A program made the translations under genes and the position numbers. The notes under the pieces are model-generated. The model saw only the letters and a list, made by a program, of their open reading frames with translations. It searched no databases and was not told where the DNA came from. From Variovorax beijingensis (GTDB lineage Bacteria; Pseudomonadota; Gammaproteobacteria; Burkholderiales; Burkholderiaceae_C): a stretch of 64,000 bases of DNA. Shown piece after piece: positions 60,129-64,000 of the stretch (positions are counted from its first letter, which is position 1; each line of letters starts with the position of its first letter). The stretch covers positions 62,001 through 126,000 of the forward strand of contig NZ_VIVL01000013.1 of NCBI RefSeq assembly GCF_007828835.1, read 5' to 3'.

Positions 60129-62219
60129 TCATGCATCCGGCCCGAGCGGCGCAGCTGGAATCGCCAGGCGGAATGTGGACCCGCCGGTGCCCGTTTCGTG
60201 CAGCACCACGTCGCCGCCATGGCGGATCGCGATCTCGCGCGACAGGTGAAGCCCCAGTCCGGTGCCGGCCACTGCGCTCGCGGTTTCGGCACGGAAGTAT
60301 TTCTCGAAGATGCGGGCCGCATCGGCCGGTGCGACCCCGGGCCCCCGGTCGATCACGTCGACCTGCACGGTGTTGTCCGTCTGCCGCAGCACGACATGCA
60401 CCGGTTGCTCCGGCGGCGAGTACTTCAATGCGTTCTGCATCAGGTTCTGCAGCGCGATCTCGAGCAGCGCCCGATCACCGCGCACCCTGGACAGGGGCTC
60501 GTGCACGTCGAGGACCAGGCGCGAAGCGCCGGGGAAGTGGAAGCTCTCGCACAGGCCGCGCGCGAGTGCCGCCATGTCGAGGGCTTCGATGCGAAGCGTC
60601 CGGTTCTCGGGCTGGAGGCGGTCGGCCAGCAGGATGTTCTCGATCAGCATGGTCAGGCGCTGCACGGCGCGCCGGATCCGCTCGGTGCGCTGCTTCACCA
60701 CGGGCTCCGTGCCGAGCTTCGAGATGTCGAGCGATTGCGCCGCGCCGTCGATCACTGTCAACGGCGTGCGGAACTCGTGCGACACCATGGAGACGAACTC
60801 GCGCTGTTGCGCGATCGCCTGGCGCTCGACCTCGAGCGACTCGCGCAGTCGGGCTTCGAGGCGGGCACGGGCCGCGATCTCCTCATGCAGCGCGGCATTG
60901 GTCTGCTGCAGTTCGGCGGTGCGCCGCGCGACCGTGCCCTCGAGCGCCTGTTCGGCTTCCAGCCGCACCGCGAGCACGCGCTCGCGCTCGGCGCGGAAGT
61001 CGCGCTCGGCGCGACGCGTCCGGTCGGCCACGGCCACGTTCAGCAGGATGAGGTGGAACATGGTGCCGAGCCAATAGATGCGGTCGGGCGTCACGCCCGG
61101 CACGCGGTCGCCGAACCAGAGCTTCAACAGCCCGTAGAGTCCCAGCACCGTTCCCACCGCGAAGGCCGAGGCCGGAAGCAGGTACTGGAACTGGCGCCGC
61201 ACGAAGAGCAGGTAGCAGACGAAGACCGCGCCGAACAGCGTGGATGCGGTGCTGCCTGCGCTGACCCAGGTCGCGATGGCGGCGTGATGGCCGGCCAGGG
61301 CCAGCACGAATGCAGCGAAGTTGAACACCACGACCGCATTGAAGAAATATGCCGCGGGCGGCCAGTGGTGCCGGAACTGGAAGATGCGCGACATGAACGC
61401 GGTACCCACCATGTTGAAGAAGCAGTTGACGGCCAGCAGCGTCTGCGCAACGCGCTCGGGGCGATCGTCGAGGAACCACTGCGCGGCGAACCCCTGGCGG
61501 TTGACCGACAGGGCCGCGATGCAGAGCACGTAGAGCGCGTAGTGGGCGTAGAGCCCGTCCCGCAGCCAGGCCCCGAAGATCAGGTTCATGCAGACGGCGA
61601 GCAGGGTGGCGCCGAGCAGCACGCCCATGGTGGCGTAGTCGGCCGTGCGGTCGCGCTCGAAGCCGAGGGGCTGCCACAGGTCCAGTTCGGCCCGCAGCGA
61701 CGGCCCGTCGTTGCGCAGCCGCAGGAAATAGACGGCCGGCTCGGTCGGCAGGTCGAGCGGGAACGCGAAGTTGTGGTCGGGGATCTCGCGCGCCGCGAAC
61801 GGGCGTGCGTCGCCGAGCGGCGTCTCGACGAATCCGCCGCGCCCGTCCGGCGCATACAGGGTGGCTTCGTGGATGCGCGGCGGTCGCACGCGCAGCAGCC
61901 ATCGCGCGGGCGCGTCGGCCGTGCGCGCGAGCGAGAAGCGCAGCCACACCGCGTCGCGGCCGAAGCCTTCCTGCACCGGCCCTTCGAGCGGCGCGAAGCC
62001 GCTTCGCTGCGCACCGCGCGCGACGTCGGCAATGCGCCACCGGCCCGAGGGATCGCGCTGGATCTCGAGGGCTCCGGAGAGTTGCACGCCGCGGCCGAGG
62101 CCGTCGGATGCCGACAGGACCAGCGCCCTGGCGGGCATCGCAAGGCACCCCAGCAGCAGGCACAGAAGAACGAGCAGGCAGCCTGGGCCTGCCCGGGTGG
62201 TTTCGACGTCGAGGCGCAT
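60129..62219 (-). CDS. Sensor histidine kinase with 7TM-DISM input
   Basis: 696 residues. Signal peptide or first TM (LLVLLCLLLGCLAMPARA), then a periplasmic 7TMR-DISM_2 domain (about 35-180), seven hydrophobic segments (about 190-390), a coiled coil, HisKA with MVSHEFRTPL and HATPase with QNLMQNALKYS, DRGPGV and GTGLGLHLS. DISM receptors are thought to bind carbohydrate-like or other small ligands. Divergent from a response regulator 28 bp away, its likely partner. Confidence 0.93.
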   Translation of the reverse strand: MRLDVETTRAGPGCLLVLLCLLLGCLAMPARALVLSASDGLGRGVQLSGALEIQRDPSGRWRIADVARGAQRSGFAPLEGPVQEGFGRDAVWLRFSLARTADAPARWLLRVRPPRIHEATLYAPDGRGGFVETPLGDARPFAAREIPDHNFAFPLDLPTEPAVYFLRLRNDGPSLRAELDLWQPLGFERDRTADYATMGVLLGATLLAVCMNLIFGAWLRDGLYAHYALYVLCIAALSVNRQGFAAQWFLDDRPERVAQTLLAVNCFFNMVGTAFMSRIFQFRHHWPPAAYFFNAVVVFNFAAFVLALAGHHAAIATWVSAGSTASTLFGAVFVCYLLFVRRQFQYLLPASAFAVGTVLGLYGLLKLWFGDRVPGVTPDRIYWLGTMFHLILLNVAVADRTRRAERDFRAERERVLAVRLEAEQALEGTVARRTAELQQTNAALHEEIAARARLEARLRESLEVERQAIAQQREFVSMVSHEFRTPLTVIDGAAQSLDISKLGTEPVVKQRTERIRRAVQRLTMLIENILLADRLQPENRTLRIEALDMAALARGLCESFHFPGASRLVLDVHEPLSRVRGDRALLEIALQNLMQNALKYSPPEQPVHVVLRQTDNTVQVDVIDRGPGVAPADAARIFEKYFRAETASAVAGTGLGLHLSREIAIRHGGDVVLHETGTGGSTFRLAIPAAPLGPDA

Positions 62220-62247
62220 TGGGGCGCGACTTTATACTTTCCGCGCC

Positions 62248-62961
62248 ATGCCATCCCCGAGCCCGCGCACCGGTCTTCGCATCCATGTGATCGAAGACGA
62301 CGAAGACATCCGCACAGAAACCGTCTTCGCACTCGGAGAGCTCGGCTTCGACGCGGAGGGCTTCGGCGATGCCCCGTCGTTCTACAAGGCGTTCGCGGTC
62401 CAGCCCTGCGACATCGCGGTCGTGGACATCGGACTGCCGGGCGAGAGCGGCCTCGCGGTCGTTTCACACTTGCGCGCGGTGCAGCGACGGCTCGGGCTGG
62501 TGCTGGTCACCGCGCGGGGCAAGCTCGAAGACCGGCTGCTGGGCCTGCGCGAAGGTGCCGACGCCTACATGGTGAAGCCGGTGAACATGCTGGAACTGGC
62601 CGAGACGCTGAACGCGGTCGGCCGCCGGCTCACGGCCGCACCGCAGGGGAACGCAGTGCCTGCGCCGTCCGAACCCGCCGCCTGGCGCCTGCTCGAAGGC
62701 GACTGGATTCTCGGCGATCCCGAAGGCCGGCAGATGGCGCTCACGACCAGCGAGCGCGCCTTCCTCGGCTGCCTGTTCGGGCAGCGCGGCACAGCGGTGA
62801 GCCGCGACGACCTGATCCGCGCGCTCGGTGGCGACGTGTTCGATTTCGACGAGCACCGCATCGACGCGATCGCCAGCCGGCTGCGGCGAAAGGCCGCGAA
62901 GCTCGGCATGCGCCTGCCGCTGCATTCGGTGCGCGGCAAAGGCTACGTGCTCGCGAGCTGA
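62248..62961 (+). CDS. OmpR/PhoB-type response regulator
   Basis: 237 residues. REC domain: IHVIEDDEDIRTET, phospho-acceptor Asp in IAVVDIGLPGESG, then Lys in MVKPVN. DNA-binding wing: SERAFLGCLFGQRGTAVSRDDLIRALGGDVFDFDEHRIDAIASRLRRKAAKLGMRLPLHSVRGKGYVL. ATG at 62248; the longer open frame left of it overlaps the kinase promoter. Confidence 0.93.
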   Translation: MPSPSPRTGLRIHVIEDDEDIRTETVFALGELGFDAEGFGDAPSFYKAFAVQPCDIAVVDIGLPGESGLAVVSHLRAVQRRLGLVLVTARGKLEDRLLGLREGADAYMVKPVNMLELAETLNAVGRRLTAAPQGNAVPAPSEPAAWRLLEGDWILGDPEGRQMALTTSERAFLGCLFGQRGTAVSRDDLIRALGGDVFDFDEHRIDAIASRLRRKAAKLGMRLPLHSVRGKGYVLAS

Positions 62962-63072
62962 CGCCCCCCGGCGCCGGGCGCACGGGCCAGGCGCATGGTG
63001 AGGAACCGTCAGAAAAGGTCAGGAAGGGCACATGAAACAAACGGTCGGGACTTGCACCATGCGGCACGCGCC

Positions 63073-63873
63073 ATGTGCCGCATCTTCATGTCCTACTGGC
63101 TCCAATCTTCCACCGAGCGTGCGCACATCCTGGTCATCGACGACAGCGTCGAGGAGCTCCAGGTGCTGCTTGCCGCGCTGCGCCGCGTCGGCCACCGCAT
63201 CAGCCTTGCCTTCGACGCGCTCGAGGGCTACCGCCGCGCCGGGGTGTTGCAGCCTGACCTGATCCTGCTCGACGTACACCTGGGTGCCACCAGCGGCTTC
63301 GAGGTGTGCCGGCTGCTGAAGGCGGACCACGCCACCGCGCACATCCCGGTGATTTTTCTCACCGCCGGTGCCACGCTCGAGGAGCGGCTGACCGGTCTGC
63401 GAGAGGGCGGCGTCGACTACATCCTCAAGCCCTTCGAACCCGAAGAGGTGCTGGTTCGCGTCGCGGTCCACCTCACGCTCGCACGCCGCGGCACGCAACC
63501 GCCGGCGTCCGAAGACGACGAACCCCACGACCTGGACCGCGTGATCGTCACGGCCGCGCAGCGGCTCATCGAGGGCGACCTTGCGAACGTGCCACCGCTG
63601 CCGGCGCTCGCCGCGCGCGTGGGCACGCACGAGAAGCGGCTGACGCGGGCATTCCGTGCGCACACGGGGCGGACCGTGCTCGAGTTCGCGCGCGAGGCGC
63701 GGCTGCTGCGCGCGCAGCATCTGCTCGCCCAGACGCCGCTCGGCATCGAGGAGTTGGCACATGCGATCGGGTTCTCGAGTGCCGCGAATTTCACGACGGC
63801 ATTCAGGGAACGCTTCGGCAGCACGCCCGCGGCGTATCGGCGGCTGTATCGCGGCTCCGTGTGCGACGCCTGA
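63073..63873 (+). CDS. Response regulator with AraC-type DNA-binding domain
   Basis: 266 residues from ATG 63073 (63088 also possible). REC: AHILVIDDSVEELQVLL, Asp in LILLDVHLGATSG and Lys in ILKPFEPEE. AraC C-terminus: LPALAARVGTHEKRLTRAFRAHTGRTVLEFAREARLLRAQHLLAQTPLGIEELAHAIGFSSAANFTTAFRERFGSTPAAYRRLY. Probably a second output of the same DISM kinase or of an unlinked one. No ribosome site of note. Confidence 0.9.
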   Translation: MCRIFMSYWLQSSTERAHILVIDDSVEELQVLLAALRRVGHRISLAFDALEGYRRAGVLQPDLILLDVHLGATSGFEVCRLLKADHATAHIPVIFLTAGATLEERLTGLREGGVDYILKPFEPEEVLVRVAVHLTLARRGTQPPASEDDEPHDLDRVIVTAAQRLIEGDLANVPPLPALAARVGTHEKRLTRAFRAHTGRTVLEFAREARLLRAQHLLAQTPLGIEELAHAIGFSSAANFTTAFRERFGSTPAAYRRLYRGSVCDA

Positions 63874-63904
63874 AGCGCTGCGTTCCGCTCAGCCAGCGCA
63901 GCGC

Positions 63905-64000
63905 TTAGGCGGAGCAGGCCGGGGCTTCGGGGACCTGCACATTCAAGAGCAGGGCGACGGTGCCGGCCAGTCCGCAGAATGCAACCAGTTCGGCCATGCC
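63905..64000 (-). CDS. Edge fragment of a small leftward ORF
   Basis: Last 31 codons of a leftward reading frame running off the right edge: a hydrophobic LVAFCGLAGTVALLL stretch ends VQVPEAPACSA and a TAA. An ATG is in frame 2 codons from the edge, so it could also be a whole small protein. Not recognised. Confidence 0.3.
   Translation of the reverse strand, partial: GMAELVAFCGLAGTVALLLNVQVPEAPACSA

Overview
The window is GC-rich DNA, densely coding, with the gene families typical of Burkholderiales. These include a Bug-type extracytoplasmic receptor, several branched-chain-amino-acid-type (Liv) ABC transporters, a complete C-P lyase cluster, and a Rep/ParA/ParB module of the kind found on chromids and megaplasmids. 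A Comamonadaceae member such as Variovorax is the best guess, based on gene content and style only. No rRNA, tRNA or CRISPR array was seen. The window appears to contain the replication and partition origin of a secondary replicon (about 13.9-21.9 kb) embedded in catabolic genes.

Layout. 0-11.6 kb: the 3' end of a molybdopterin oxidoreductase. Next comes a nine-gene leftward operon, in transcription order: a DapA-family aldolase, a Bug receptor, DhaK, DhaL, LivH, a LivM-LivG fusion, LivK, LivF and an FAD-linked 2-hydroxy-acid dehydrogenase. It is read divergently from a GntR/FCD regulator with clear operator palindromes between them. 11.7-13.8 kb: a CsgG-like lipoprotein and a zinc-ribbon membrane protein, convergent. 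13.9-21.9 kb: a truncated ligI-like gene, a tyrosine recombinase coupled to a small protein, an 820-bp non-coding stretch, parB, parA and rep. The DNA signals are four copies of a 19-bp palindrome (candidate parS), iterons spaced 22 bp apart upstream of rep with one stray copy beyond parB, an inverted partial iteron as likely rep operator, and an inverted repeat over the parA promoter.

21.9-31.3 kb: an amide-utilisation cluster. A MarR regulator diverges from a substrate-binding protein (3' end unclear), amidase 1, a five-component urea/amide Liv transporter and amidase 2. 31.3-33.1 kb: AraC regulator and short-chain dehydrogenase, divergent. 33.1-40.8 kb: a leftward signalling operon FIST sensor - histidine kinase - REC/PAS/GGDEF/EAL - DctP-type binding protein - HAMP/GGDEF/EAL, most genes translationally coupled.

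41.0-52.6 kb: C-P lyase phosphonate cluster. phnF, a 2H-phosphoesterase-like gene and phnN run left; phnGHIJKLM and phnCDE plus an orphan ABC ATPase run right. Matching candidate PhnF operators lie before phnG and phnC. No phnP is present. 52.6-54.4 kb: hipBA with three operator-like inverted repeats. 54.4-58.1 kb: a leftward TetR - DUF2147 - medium-chain reductase - SDR - alpha/beta hydrolase operon. 58.5-59.9 kb: a GNAT acetyltransferase and a RHH/ParE toxin-antitoxin pair. 60.1-64.0 kb: a 7TM-DISM histidine kinase divergent from an OmpR-type regulator, then a REC-AraC regulator and the edge of one more small leftward ORF.
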